This document shows positions 1 through 8,153 of a stretch of DNA of 11,613 nt, one piece after another (positions within the stretch are counted from its first letter, which is position 1; the number at the start of each line of letters is the position of its first letter). The notes under the pieces are model-generated. The model saw only the letters and a program-made list of their open reading frames with translations. It was not told the DNA's origin and ran no database searches. A program made the translations under genes and the position numbers. This DNA is from Burkholderia sp. (GTDB lineage: Bacteria > Pseudomonadota > Gammaproteobacteria > Burkholderiales > Burkholderiaceae): positions 1 through 11,613 of the forward strand of contig JAQGMD010000335.1 of assembly GCA_028292565.1 (NCBI GenBank). The letters are read 5' to 3'.

Positions 1-1
1 G

Positions 2-1615
2 GCGCTCGCGCTGTCTTCCGTGACCCAGAAGTCGCGTTGGTATTACCCGGTCTTGCTACTTGGAATGATTGGCGCCGCGATGTTTTACGGGGACGGCGTT
101 ATTACGCCTGCCATCTCGGTTTTGTCCGCGATTGAAGGCCTTGAAGTGGCCACACCCGCGTTCACACCTTACGTAGTTCCCTTGACCGTCGCGGTACTGG
201 TCGCGCTGTATATGCTGCAGTACCGGGGTACGGCCGGCATCGGAAAATGGTTCGGCCCCATCGTTTTGGTCTGGTTTATCGCGCTCGGCGCCATGGGGAT
301 TGTTAACATCGTTGCGAATCCAGCCATTCTGGCCGCGCTCAATCCACTTCATGCTGTGCGCTTTCTCGCGCAAAACGGCTGGCTCGCGTTTGTGGCCCTC
401 GGCGCGGTTGTACTCGCCTTTACTGGCGCGGAAGCGTTGTACGCCGACATGGGGCATTTCGGACGAAAGCCGATCCGGCTCGCCTGGTTTTTGGTTGTCT
501 TTCCCGGACTTGCACTGAATTACCTTGGTCAAGGTGGGCTATTGTTGTCGAATCCGGATGCCGTGTCGAATCCGTTCTACCAGCAGCTTGGACCGTGGAG
601 CATTTATCCCCTGGTGGTTCTTTCGACCCTGGCCACCGTCATCGCGTCGCAGGCAACGATCTCCGGCACTTTCTCGATGACGCAGCAAGCCATTTCACTC
701 GGCTTCCTGCCGCGCATGCGCGTGCTCTATACCTCTGAACGGGAAATTGGACAAATCTACATCCCGGTCGTCAATTGGATGCAGTGTGTTGTCGTCATTC
801 TTGCGGTCGCCGGTTTTGGCTCGTCGACCAACCTCGCTGCAGCGTACGGGATCGCCGTAACCGTAACGATGCTGATGACAACGATACTGACGTTCTTTGT
901 TATTCGCTACAAATGGCGCTACAACCTGCTGCTGTGTTGGGCGGCCACGGGATTTTTTCTCGCCATCGACTTCGCCTTCTTTTCGGCGACCACACTGAAA
1001 ATCCTGCATGGTGGATGGTTTCCGTTGGCGCTAGGAGCGACCATGGTTTTTATCATGCTGACCTGGAAAACCGGACGGGAACTGGTGTTTGACAATCTGA
1101 CAAAGCACGCTATTCCCCTCAACACTTTTCTTCAATCGCTCTTTTTAAGCCCGCCCCACCGCGTCCCCGGCACTGCGGTCTTTTTCCGGGCGGAGGGCGA
1201 TGGCGTGCCACATGCAATGCTGCACAACCTGTTGCATAACAAGATACTTCACGAACGTACCGTATTCCTGACAGTGTTCAATGCCGACATTCCGACGATA
1301 CCTCCTGCTGAACGGGTGAAGGTTGAACCACTGGGCCATCAGTGCTACCAAATCAACGTATTCTACGGATTCAAGGATGAGAGGGATATTCCACAAGCGC
1401 TTGAGATCTGTACATATCAGGGCCTGGAGTTCGACCCGATGGAGACGTCATTCTTTGTCGCACGCCATAACGTGATTCCGAGTATAGGCAGCGGCATGGC
1501 GTTATGGCGCGAGTCGTTGTTTGCGGCGATGTCACGTAATGCGCGGGATGCCGCTGACTATTTTCGTGTGCCACCGAATCGCGTTATTGAATTGGGAGCC
1601 CAGATCGAGATCTGA
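2..1615 (+). CDS. kup: Kup-family low-affinity K+ uptake transporter, 5'-truncated by window edge
   Basis: Inner-membrane K+/H+ symporter of the KUP/HAK/KT family, which imports potassium. The reading frame is open from base 2, giving 537 visible residues. The window starts inside the gene, so an internal GTG at base 20 is not the true start. Compared from memory with the roughly 622-residue E. coli Kup, about 85-95 N-terminal residues (the first membrane spans) are missing. Visible family signatures include FYGDGVITPAISV, ALYADMGHFGRKPIRLAWF, SQATISGTFS, GQIYIPVVNW, SPPHRVPGTAVFF and the C-terminal end PPNRVIELGAQIEI, which is almost identical to E. coli. Hydrophobic spans fill roughly the first 350 visible residues, followed by the usual soluble C-terminal domain. 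A sensor kinase gene begins 77 bases downstream on the same strand, so co-transcription is likely. Family identity is seen directly; low affinity is inferred from the family. Confidence 0.96.
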   Translation, partial: ALALSSVTQKSRWYYPVLLLGMIGAAMFYGDGVITPAISVLSAIEGLEVATPAFTPYVVPLTVAVLVALYMLQYRGTAGIGKWFGPIVLVWFIALGAMGIVNIVANPAILAALNPLHAVRFLAQNGWLAFVALGAVVLAFTGAEALYADMGHFGRKPIRLAWFLVVFPGLALNYLGQGGLLLSNPDAVSNPFYQQLGPWSIYPLVVLSTLATVIASQATISGTFSMTQQAISLGFLPRMRVLYTSEREIGQIYIPVVNWMQCVVVILAVAGFGSSTNLAAAYGIAVTVTMLMTTILTFFVIRYKWRYNLLLCWAATGFFLAIDFAFFSATTLKILHGGWFPLALGATMVFIMLTWKTGRELVFDNLTKHAIPLNTFLQSLFLSPPHRVPGTAVFFRAEGDGVPHAMLHNLLHNKILHERTVFLTVFNADIPTIPPAERVKVEPLGHQCYQINVFYGFKDERDIPQALEICTYQGLEFDPMETSFFVARHNVIPSIGSGMALWRESLFAAMSRNARDAADYFRVPPNRVIELGAQIEI

Positions 1616-1692
1616 CCTGCAATAACTGGAAAGGCTTAAAATCGGAAGCATTGATTAACACGCGTTGCCCTTGAAACCGGGGATACGGCCCG

Positions 1693-3387
1693 ATGAAAAA
1701 CAGACAGGAAGATTCTTCACCGGTGGATGATGCGGCGCGGCCGCTGAAACGGATTGATCGCGGATTTGCGGCGCTTACCGGCATCGATAAGGACGTTGCC
1801 AAACAATTGTCGATCGCGTCGCCTGCACCGGACTTTCGCGGTAAGCCTGGGCGTTCGGCCGGCTTCATTTGGGCGGTCGTGGCGTGTTTACTTACCACCG
1901 TATTGGCACTCCCCTTTCGCGGTTTGCTCGATCCGACCAACGTGGTAGTGCTGTACCTGCTGGCCGTGGTTCTCGTCGCGGTTCGATTTGGTCGCGGGCC
2001 GGGCATTTTTGCGTCGGTTCTAGCCGTCCTGATATTCGATTTCTTCCTGGTTCGGCCGTACCAATCGTTGACTGTCGCTGACACGCAGTATCTTTTGACG
2101 TTTGGGGTCATGCTCACTGTGGCCCTTATCATCAGCAGCCTGGCGGCAAACCTGCGCGAGCAAGCGAGGATAGCGTATTACCGCGAGCGGCGGACCAATG
2201 CATTGTTTGATCTTTCCAAAGCTTTGTCTGCCGCCCTGACAGTCGAACAGATCATCGATGTCGCCACGCACCATGTCGAAGCTATGTTCCAGGCGAGCGC
2301 GGCGCTTCTGCTGCCTGACGAGCACGGAAAACTGCAGCCTTCCGCGGCTGGAAAGAACGCGCGCCCGTTTGTGTCCCCAGTCGCGCTCCATAGTGCGCAA
2401 GCGGTTTTTGACAGCCCGCTGACATCGAGCCCGGATAGCACTGTCAAGACATCGGGCCGCGTGCTTTACTTGCCATTACATGCGCCGACGTGTATCAGAG
2501 GGGTACTCGCTGTCATATCTGGGGATACGCGACGATTGCTCCTGCCGGAGCAACAACGCCTTCTACAGACCTGTGCTGCGCAAATCGCCCTGGCTTTGGA
2601 GCGCGTCCATTACGTTGACGTAGCAAAGGATGCCCTCGTCTCCGTGGAGTCGGAGCGACTGCGTAATTCGTTGCTGAGTGCGATCTCGCATGACGTACGC
2701 ACGCCGCTTACTGCAATTGTCGGGTTGTCGAGCACGCTCGTCACCCAGCGGTCCCTGTCGCAGGACATGCGCGAGGAACTGATAGGAGCGATACAGGAAG
2801 AGGCGCTGCGCATGAGTAACCTGGTGACTAACCTCCTCGACATGGGAAAGTTACAGGCTGGTGGCGTCAGGTTGAATCGGCAGTGGCAGATGCTGGAAGA
2901 AGTAGTGGGCAGCGCACTGGGCCAGTTATCGCGGTCTTTGAACGGACGCGGTGTCGATCTGGCGCTGCCACCGGGGCTGCCGCTGCTCAATTTCGATGCG
3001 GTGCTGATTGAAAGGGTGCTTTGCAACATTCTGGACAACGCGGTCCGGTATTCCACACCCGCTACCCCGATCCGCATTGCCGCTTTACTTAATGGCGATG
3101 AAATACAAGTGTCAGTTGAAGACCGCGGCGCCGGCGTACCGGCTGGTTCAGAGGAGGCGATTTTTGCGAAGTTTGTGAGGGGAAACCCGGAGTCCGCGCA
3201 TGCCGGCGCCGGATTGGGCCTGTCCATTTGTCGTGCGATTATCCACGCGCATGGCGGGCGCATCCGGGTCGACAACCCACACGGCACCGGTGCGCGCTTT
3301 GTATTCACGCTTCCACTGGGGTCGCCACCTGATTACGAAGAATGTTCGGAGTCCATCGAGTTGAACAGGACGGACTCCGCGGCATGA
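1693..3387 (+). CDS. KdpD-like sensor histidine kinase lacking the N-terminal KdpD/USP sensor region
   Basis: Inner-membrane histidine kinase of 564 residues. In order: a hydrophilic tail (1-55), four close membrane spans (about 57-78, 83-99, 105-120, 132-150; the DUF4118 layout of KdpD), a linker and GAF-like region (about 165-305), HisKA with SAISHDVRTPLT (phospho-acceptor His333), then the ATPase domain with N box CNILDNAVRY (N445, N449), G1 box DRGAGVP (477-483) and G2 box GAGLGLSI (505-512). All catalytic boxes are intact. Typical KdpD has about 890 residues, with an N-terminal Walker-type KdpD domain and a USP domain. Both are absent here, and there is no room upstream because kup ends at 1615. 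The ATG has only a weak upstream GGGGA. The response regulator start overlaps this stop by 4 bases. KdpD normally senses K+ limitation; a K+ role here is inferred from homology and the adjacent kup. Confidence 0.9.
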   Translation: MKNRQEDSSPVDDAARPLKRIDRGFAALTGIDKDVAKQLSIASPAPDFRGKPGRSAGFIWAVVACLLTTVLALPFRGLLDPTNVVVLYLLAVVLVAVRFGRGPGIFASVLAVLIFDFFLVRPYQSLTVADTQYLLTFGVMLTVALIISSLAANLREQARIAYYRERRTNALFDLSKALSAALTVEQIIDVATHHVEAMFQASAALLLPDEHGKLQPSAAGKNARPFVSPVALHSAQAVFDSPLTSSPDSTVKTSGRVLYLPLHAPTCIRGVLAVISGDTRRLLLPEQQRLLQTCAAQIALALERVHYVDVAKDALVSVESERLRNSLLSAISHDVRTPLTAIVGLSSTLVTQRSLSQDMREELIGAIQEEALRMSNLVTNLLDMGKLQAGGVRLNRQWQMLEEVVGSALGQLSRSLNGRGVDLALPPGLPLLNFDAVLIERVLCNILDNAVRYSTPATPIRIAALLNGDEIQVSVEDRGAGVPAGSEEAIFAKFVRGNPESAHAGAGLGLSICRAIIHAHGGRIRVDNPHGTGARFVFTLPLGSPPDYEECSESIELNRTDSAA

Positions 3388-4082
3388 GTGAACCGGAAAT
3401 CCGCATCGTCATCGTTGAGGACGAAAAGCAAATTCGTCGGTTTCTGCGCATGACACTGGAAGCCGAAGGCATGCGCGTCAGCGAGGCGGGGACTGCCGGG
3501 CAAGGTGTGGCGGAAATCAGGGCCCATCAGCCGGACCTGGTTATTCTCGACCTCGGTCTGCCAGACTGTGACGGGATCGAGGTGATCCGTCAATTGCGGA
3601 CGTGGACAACGCTTCCGATCCTGGTTCTGTCGGCTCGCGGCGAGGAAACGCAAAAGGTAAACGCGCTGGATTCCGGTGCTGACGACTACCTGACTAAGCC
3701 GTTTGGAAATGCGGAGCTGTTGGCACGCATCCGTGTCCATCTACGCAGGCGCGCGAATGGCGGTGCGCAGGCAGCTGAGCCGGTATTCCATTTTGGTGAG
3801 GTAGTGGTCGATCTTTTACAGCGCCGCGTTACCCGTAGCGGTCAGGAAGTGCATCTCACACCGATCGAGTATCGGCTGCTGGCGACGCTGGTTCGTAGTG
3901 CCGGCAAAATGCTTACCCACGCGCAGTTGCTACGGGAGGTGTGGGGCCCCGGGCACTCCGAACGCAGTCACTACCTGCGGATTTACATGGGCCACCTGAG
4001 GCAAAAGCTGGAAAGCGATCCGGCTCGGCCTCGACATATATTGACTGAGACCGGTGTCGGATATCGACTTGTCAGCGACTAA
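3384..4082 (+). CDS. kdpE: KdpE-like OmpR/PhoB-family response regulator
   Basis: DNA-binding response regulator of 232 residues and cognate partner of the upstream kinase. Receiver domain, residues 5-120: acidic pocket E12/D13, phospho-acceptor D56 in VILDLGLPDCDG, switch Ser83 in VLSARGEE and conserved K105 in DYLTKPFG. The C-terminal winged helix (about 133-230) has the OmpR-type signature VHLTPIEYRLLATLV, with GYRLV near the end. The start chosen is the ATG at 3384. It overlaps the kinase stop as ATGA, implying translational coupling, and gives the expected KdpE N-terminus (MSEPEIRIVIVEDE); an in-frame start 42 bases upstream would add an unlikely tail. KdpE classically activates kdpFABC under K+ limitation, but no kdpFABC lies within this window. 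The targets, possibly kup, cannot be read from the sequence. The symbol rests on family resemblance. Confidence 0.9.
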   Translation: MSEPEIRIVIVEDEKQIRRFLRMTLEAEGMRVSEAGTAGQGVAEIRAHQPDLVILDLGLPDCDGIEVIRQLRTWTTLPILVLSARGEETQKVNALDSGADDYLTKPFGNAELLARIRVHLRRRANGGAQAAEPVFHFGEVVVDLLQRRVTRSGQEVHLTPIEYRLLATLVRSAGKMLTHAQLLREVWGPGHSERSHYLRIYMGHLRQKLESDPARPRHILTETGVGYRLVSD

Positions 4083-4102
4083 GGACCCGGGCCCTAAGGT
4101 CC
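4083..4102. terminator. Weak hairpin between convergent kdpE-like gene and chrA
   Basis: The 33 bases between the two convergent stop codons contain GGACC (4083-4087) and GGTCC (4098-4102), able to pair around a GC-rich centre that includes GGGCCC. There is no clear T run on either side, so this is at best a weak or bidirectional transcription end. It is called from position and the small dyad only. Confidence 0.25.
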
Positions 4103-4115
4103 GGCGCAGGCCACC

Positions 4116-5480
4116 TCACAGGATAAAGGTTTTGAAGATCAGCCCGGCGACCGCGCAAGCGGCCAGCACGTGAATCACGCTGCGCTTGAACCGGAACAAC
4201 GCGATGAAGGCGGCCAGGACGATCAATGCCGACACCCAGTCGAACGGCCCCGCGAAGCCCTTGGGCCAAAGGACGTGGTAAGCAAAGAACAGTGCCAGGT
4301 TCAGGATCACCCCGACCACTGCCGCAGTGATTGCCGCCAATGGCGCTGTGAACTTCAGATTCCCGTGGGTGGATTCGACCAGCGGTCCACCGGCCAGGAT
4401 GAAGAGGAACGAAGGCAGGAAGGTGAACCACGTTACCAGCGTCGCTGCGACAGCCCCTGCGACGAACAGCATGTCCGGACCGAACAATGCTTTGACGTAC
4501 GCGCCGACGAAGCCGACGAAGGCCACCACCATGATGAGCGGGCCGGGATTCGCTTCACCCAGTGCGAGACCGTCGATCATCTGGGTCGGTGTGAGCCAGC
4601 CGTAATGACCGACCGCGCCCTGGTAGATGTATGGCAGAACCGCATAAGCACCGCCGAATGTCAGCAAGGCCGCTGTGGTGAAGAACCAGCCCATCTGCGT
4701 CAGGGTGTGATCCCATCCGCAGACGATCATCAGCACTGCCATTGGAACCAGCCATAGCAAACCGCCGACTACGGCGACCCGCAGCAAACCGGACCAGCGG
4801 AACCGGGCGTGTTCCGGGGTTGGCGTGTCGTCGTCGATCAGCGCGGGACCGAACGATTTATCAGCGTTGCCATGACCACCTCCCGCCTTGAACTTGTCCG
4901 GCGCAACGCGGCCGCCGACGTAGCCGACCACAATTGCGGCTGCAACGATGACGGGGAACGGTACGTTCAGCGCGAAGATCGCCACAAATGCAGCGGTCGC
5001 AATGGCCCACATCACATTGTTCTTCAGAACCCGTGAGCCGATCCGATGCACCGCCATCACGACGACAGCAGTGACCGCCGGCTTGATGCCGTAAAACAGC
5101 CCGGCGACCAACGGCACGTCGCCGAACGCGATGTAAACCCATGACAGCGCGATCAGAAAGAAGAGTGAAGGCAGTACGAATAGTGCACCGGCGACGATGC
5201 CGCCCCAGGTCCGGTGCATGAGCCAGCCCATATAGGTGGCGAGCTGCTGCGCTTCGGGGCCGGGTAGCAGCATGCAGTAGTTAAGCGCGTGAAGAAAACG
5301 CTTTTCGCTGATCCAGCGTCGTTCCTCGACCAGCTCCCGGTGCATGATCGCAATCTGCGCTGCCGGGCCGCCAAAGCCGATGAAGCCCAGCTTCAGCCAG
5401 AGTCGGAACGCTTCCCGGAAGGTGATGGGAAACGACGGGTTTGCGGTTTTGTCCATTTGGATCACTTGGGTCTTACTCAT
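4116..5480 (-). CDS. chrA: ChrA chromate efflux transporter (long-chain CHR family)
   Basis: Inner-membrane chromate exporter of the CHR superfamily, which pumps chromate out of the cell. At 454 residues it is a long-chain form made of two homologous halves. The first half carries LGFIGFGGPAAQIAIMHREL (FGGP at 36-39) and LLPGPEAQQLATYMGWL (from 71). The second repeats the pattern as LTFGGAYAVLPYIYQGAVG (FGG at 275-277) and LALGEANPGPLIMV (305-318). A polar loop at about 191-228 separates the halves. About ten or more hydrophobic segments are visible. The ATG overlaps the chrB stop as ATGA (5477-5480), so the two are translationally coupled and share the promoter upstream of chrB. A second in-frame ATG eight codons in is a possible alternative start. 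The family call is secure; substrate specificity for chromate follows from pairing with chrB. Confidence 0.96.
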   Translation of the reverse strand: MSKTQVIQMDKTANPSFPITFREAFRLWLKLGFIGFGGPAAQIAIMHRELVEERRWISEKRFLHALNYCMLLPGPEAQQLATYMGWLMHRTWGGIVAGALFVLPSLFFLIALSWVYIAFGDVPLVAGLFYGIKPAVTAVVVMAVHRIGSRVLKNNVMWAIATAAFVAIFALNVPFPVIVAAAIVVGYVGGRVAPDKFKAGGGHGNADKSFGPALIDDDTPTPEHARFRWSGLLRVAVVGGLLWLVPMAVLMIVCGWDHTLTQMGWFFTTAALLTFGGAYAVLPYIYQGAVGHYGWLTPTQMIDGLALGEANPGPLIMVVAFVGFVGAYVKALFGPDMLFVAGAVAATLVTWFTFLPSFLFILAGGPLVESTHGNLKFTAPLAAITAAVVGVILNLALFFAYHVLWPKGFAGPFDWVSALIVLAAFIALFRFKRSVIHVLAACAVAGLIFKTFIL

Positions 5481-6451
5481 TCAGCAGCTACTTCCTTTTC
5501 AAAGGCGGTCAGCAGCCCGTCGAACACACTAGTGGCTGCTGCGAGGAATTGATCGTCATCGTCAATGGCTTCGCGCAAGCCAGCCAACACACATTCAATG
5601 CCGGTGGATTCCGGCGGCTGAATGCCGCCGACGTCAAGGTAATGGACCAGCGCCCCGATACGGTTGAGGGCCGGCTGGCCCAGCGCGAAACTTGCCAGCA
5701 GCACCTCGAAAGTCACGCGGTCCCCGATATGCGTGAAGGTGGCGTCATCGAAATCGAAACTGAGTACGTCTGCAGGGCAATCCGCAGGCGACGCCAGCCA
5801 CACGAAACGCGCGTTGCGGTCGATAAAGCGGCGGATCAGCCATGCGCTCGCGACACGGTCTGCCCACAAGTGATGCCGGGTCGCCCAGGTACGCCCCTGA
5901 TATTCCCGCAAGTCACGCCGCGCGATCGCGGTGTTCACGGTATTCACGGTGACATGCGGCTCGCCTGGCGACAGTATGGTTTCTGCCGCGGTGACGAAGT
6001 CCTTCCAGACGCCTTCCGCGTCCGCGCTCCCCTCACTTGGAAAGTAGTCAGTTCCCCGGACCGTTTCATAATCGCGCCGCAATTTGCGGAGCATGCGGTT
6101 GATTTCCTGCGGAGTTGACCCGGACAGGGTTTTGCGGGCGTCCGCGACCCCCTTTACCCATTCTGCATAGTCGGCGCTGCGGTCGAACAGCGCGCGGTAG
6201 GCATCGTTTTCCTGATCGGACTGGGCATAGACGGTCAACAACCATGCGCTGCCGCCCTCCCTCACCGCTTCTTCCGACAAATCGGTCAATTGCTGCCGTA
6301 GCGCGGCTTGATACGGTAACAAATACGCTCCGTCCCGGAGGGCGCCACAACCGAGCGCCTTAAGAGCACGCCAAACCCGCATGCGTGCTGTAGCGCTATT
6401 CGACGGAAGGCTTACAACGAGCAGCAGCCACTGTGAACCGGGATCATCCAT
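5477..6451 (-). CDS. chrB: ChrB chromate resistance regulatory protein
   Basis: ChrB-family protein, 324 residues from the chosen start. ChrB proteins are described as chromate-responsive regulators of the chr operon. The N-terminal domain begins QWLLLVVSLPSNSATARMRV and continues through ALGCGALRDGAYLLP, both typical of ChrB. The C-terminal ChrB domain includes RTWATRHHLWADRVASAWLI, followed by RRFIDRNARFVW and SFDFDDATFTHIGDRVTFEVLL. The length matches the family's roughly 310-330 residues. Two in-frame ATGs are possible, at 6481 and 6451. I prefer 6451: the longer form would add MVATFIYDAG, whose codons overlap a good promoter, and the family homology starts just after MDDPGS. Neither has a clear Shine-Dalgarno site. 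The gene is first in an operon with chrA, which overlaps it by 4 bases. Confidence 0.93.
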   Translation of the reverse strand: MDDPGSQWLLLVVSLPSNSATARMRVWRALKALGCGALRDGAYLLPYQAALRQQLTDLSEEAVREGGSAWLLTVYAQSDQENDAYRALFDRSADYAEWVKGVADARKTLSGSTPQEINRMLRKLRRDYETVRGTDYFPSEGSADAEGVWKDFVTAAETILSPGEPHVTVNTVNTAIARRDLREYQGRTWATRHHLWADRVASAWLIRRFIDRNARFVWLASPADCPADVLSFDFDDATFTHIGDRVTFEVLLASFALGQPALNRIGALVHYLDVGGIQPPESTGIECVLAGLREAIDDDDQFLAAATSVFDGLLTAFEKEVAAE

Positions 6452-6457
6452 GCCCGC

Positions 6458-6486
6458 ATCATATATGAATGTTGCGACCATTACAA
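6458..6486 (-). promoter_or_regulatory. Predicted chrBA promoter (sigma70-like)
   Basis: Read on the minus strand, a -35 TTGTAA (6481-6486) is followed after exactly 17 bases by a -10 TATGAT (6458-6463). This is 4/6 and 5/6 of the consensus with optimal spacing. Transcription would start about 7 bases downstream, at or within a base or two of the ATG at 6451, so the mRNA would be essentially leaderless. That fits the absence of a ribosome binding site before ChrB. Confidence 0.55.
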
Positions 6487-6496
6487 AGTATGTCGC
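6474..6496. promoter_or_regulatory. Dyad over the chrBA -35 element; candidate ChrB operator
   Basis: The arms GCGAC (6474-6478) and GTCGC (6492-6496) form a perfect 5-base inverted repeat. The inner bases extend the symmetry imperfectly: minus-strand ACATAC against GTAATG, with a one-base offset. The dyad covers the predicted -35 of the chrBA promoter, where a repressor would block RNA polymerase. Assignment to ChrB is by position only. Confidence 0.4.
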
Positions 6497-6653
6497 GATA
6501 ACTACATTAGAGTCGCGGAGCGATAGAAAATATTCGTTGGAGGTGGAGCGAATTCTGATGCGACTGATCTAAGAAATGCGTACAGACACGGCAGCGTAAG
6601 AATGAAGCGCCCGCCGGGCAGCAGGCGCAGGTCTTCGCGAGGAGAGTCCCGTC

Positions 6654-6749
6654 ATGGACCTCTTGGACTGGATTACCGCGGCATTGACGGTAGTCGGTGT
6701 CGTTGCAGCATTCATTTTTCCGATCAATAAGGAAACGGACCGGAAATAA
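6654..6749 (+). CDS. Small predicted single-span membrane protein (31 residues), unknown function
   Basis: The ATG at 6654 opens 31 codons ending in TAA. A Shine-Dalgarno-like AGGAGAG sits about 7-13 bases upstream. The product starts MDLLDWITAALTVVG, continues with a hydrophobic stretch to about residue 23 (one membrane span, residues 6-23), and ends in a short charged tail PINKETDRK. This acidic start, single span and charged tail is common in real bacterial small membrane proteins and unlikely in random sequence. It lies in the roughly 370-base gap between divergent chrB and the convergent CNNM transporter gene, on the opposite strand to both. I do not recognise a family. It does not carry the LxYALxxPExF-like pattern of KdpF. 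The upstream bases 6607-6628 can form a GC-rich hairpin (GCGCC/GGCGC). Confidence 0.5.
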   Translation: MDLLDWITAALTVVGVVAAFIFPINKETDRK

Positions 6750-6851
6750 CACGCAGAGCGCGACGCACGGCGGCTCTGTCACCGCATTTCGCGCTACTCT
6801 TTCGCGCATGGCTCTCCGCCAGCGACGCCGAACAGCACTATCCCCAGGCCG

Positions 6852-8153
6852 TCAGCCCGCCGGGCTGGCTCCGATTTTTGCAACGAGCAACCGGTCAATC
6901 CGGTTACGGTCCATATCGGCGACTTCGAAGCGGTGCCCTTCCCATTCGAAATGCTCGGAAATCTTCGGAACGTGGCCCAGCCAGGTCATCACAAACCCCG
7001 CCAGCGTATGGTAGTTGCCCGATGCTTCTTCAGGGAAGCGAACGTCGGTCTCAAGCAGTTCCCGGAAACGATCGAGGGATATGCCGGCATCCAGTGACCA
7101 GGATCCGTCTTCACGACGCACGGCGTCTTCCTGACGATTTTCATCAACAACCGAAACATCGCCGACCAACTCACCCATCACGTCGCTCAAGGTCACCATG
7201 CCTTCGATCTCGCCGTATTCGTCGATGATCAATGCAAGCTCTGCACGATTTTTCTTGAACGTCTCCAGCAACTTCATGGCGCTGATCGATTCCGGCACGA
7301 ACAGCGCCGGCTTGATTGCGGCGGCAATATCAATCGCTTGCCCACGGATGGTCTGTTCAAACAAGTCGCCGGAATGAATCACGCCAACGATATTGGTAAC
7401 GCCGCCCTTGCACACCGGGAAACGGTTGTACGGGCTCTCCGCGATTTTCATCAGATTCACATCAAGCGCGTCGTCCAGGTCGATGTAATGAATATCCATG
7501 CGCGGCGTCATCAATGCCGCGACCGACTGGTCGTCCAGGCGCAGTGCCCGCGTGACGATATCGTGCTCGGTTTTTTCAAAGACACCGGCGTCGGTGCCTT
7601 CCCTTAGCATTCCGGCGATTTCTTCTTCGGTGATGACGTCCTCTTTCTTTTTATGCAGGCCGAGGATCTGCAGCATGAAATCGGTTGCCATGGTCAATAG
7701 TTTGACGAACGGTCCCATCGCCCGTGACAGGAGGTGCATCGGCTGCGCAACTACAGCGGCAATGGCCTCCGGATACTGCATCGCGATACGCTTCGGCACC
7801 AGTTCGCCGAGGATGATGGACGCAAAGGTGATCCCGATCACCACGACGCCGAGCGCTACTTCTCGCGCATACTCGCCGACGACGGGAAGCGGGGCCAATT
7901 CGGGCGCCAGCTTCGCAACCAATGACGCTTCACCGAATGCACCATTGAAAATGCCGATCAGCGTAATGCCGACCTGCACAGTGGAGAGAAACCGACTCGG
8001 ATGCTCGGCGAGTTCCAGTGCTTTGCTCGCGCCGCGACTGCCGCTTGCCGCCAATTTCTGCAAGCGCATCCGTTTCGATGAGACGACCGCAATCTCCGAC
8101 ATCGCAAAGATGCCATTGAGAAGAATGAGCCCGAGAATGATCAATATGTCCAC
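6852..8153 (-). CDS. Hemolysin-like CNNM/CBS/CorC-domain membrane transporter (PaeA/TlyC type)
   Basis: 433-residue protein of the CNNM (DUF21) - CBS pair - CorC_HlyC family. The membrane domain (about 1-150) has NGIFAMSEIAVVSSKRMRLQ at the start and ILGELVPKRIAMQYPEA at 115-130, both hallmarks of the family. Next come ITEEEIAGMLREGTDAGVFE (174-193), the CBS pair (about 215-340, with MTPRMDIHYIDLDD and LIIDEYGEIEGMVTLSDVMG), and a CorC_HlyC domain ending in NRIDRLLVAKI. E. coli relatives include PaeA (YtfL), linked to polyamine export, and CorC, linked to Mg/Co efflux. The substrate cannot be decided here. The start is a GTG; an in-frame TAA seven codons upstream leaves no other choice. There is no clear Shine-Dalgarno. 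A possible -10 TACAAT (8206-8211) lacks a good -35. The gene is convergent with the 31-residue ORF and divergent from the HPF-like gene. Confidence 0.93.
   Translation of the reverse strand: MDILIILGLILLNGIFAMSEIAVVSSKRMRLQKLAASGSRGASKALELAEHPSRFLSTVQVGITLIGIFNGAFGEASLVAKLAPELAPLPVVGEYAREVALGVVVIGITFASIILGELVPKRIAMQYPEAIAAVVAQPMHLLSRAMGPFVKLLTMATDFMLQILGLHKKKEDVITEEEIAGMLREGTDAGVFEKTEHDIVTRALRLDDQSVAALMTPRMDIHYIDLDDALDVNLMKIAESPYNRFPVCKGGVTNIVGVIHSGDLFEQTIRGQAIDIAAAIKPALFVPESISAMKLLETFKKNRAELALIIDEYGEIEGMVTLSDVMGELVGDVSVVDENRQEDAVRREDGSWSLDAGISLDRFRELLETDVRFPEEASGNYHTLAGFVMTWLGHVPKISEHFEWEGHRFEVADMDRNRIDRLLVAKIGASPAG

Noticed and set aside
2610..3308. Minus-strand open frame of 232 codons within the sensor kinase
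   Set aside because: It is antisense to the intact HisKA and ATPase domains; low complexity in Ser, Arg and Thr indicates a codon-bias shadow.
4170..4757. Long plus-strand open frame (195 codons) opposite chrA
   Set aside because: It is a shadow of chrA: composition is rich in Gln, Glu, Arg and His without domain structure, while the minus strand has a clear transporter.
5441..6118. Plus-strand open frame of 225 codons opposite chrB
   Set aside because: ChrB on the minus strand explains the region; no motif or ribosome site supports the plus frame.
6585..6653. Riboswitch in the leader of the 31-residue ORF
   Set aside because: There is a GC hairpin, but I could not match the sequence to any riboswitch consensus I know.
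6754..6778. CAGAGC/GCTCTG stem after the 31-residue ORF as a terminator
   Set aside because: Only six pairs with a 13-base loop and no T run follows.
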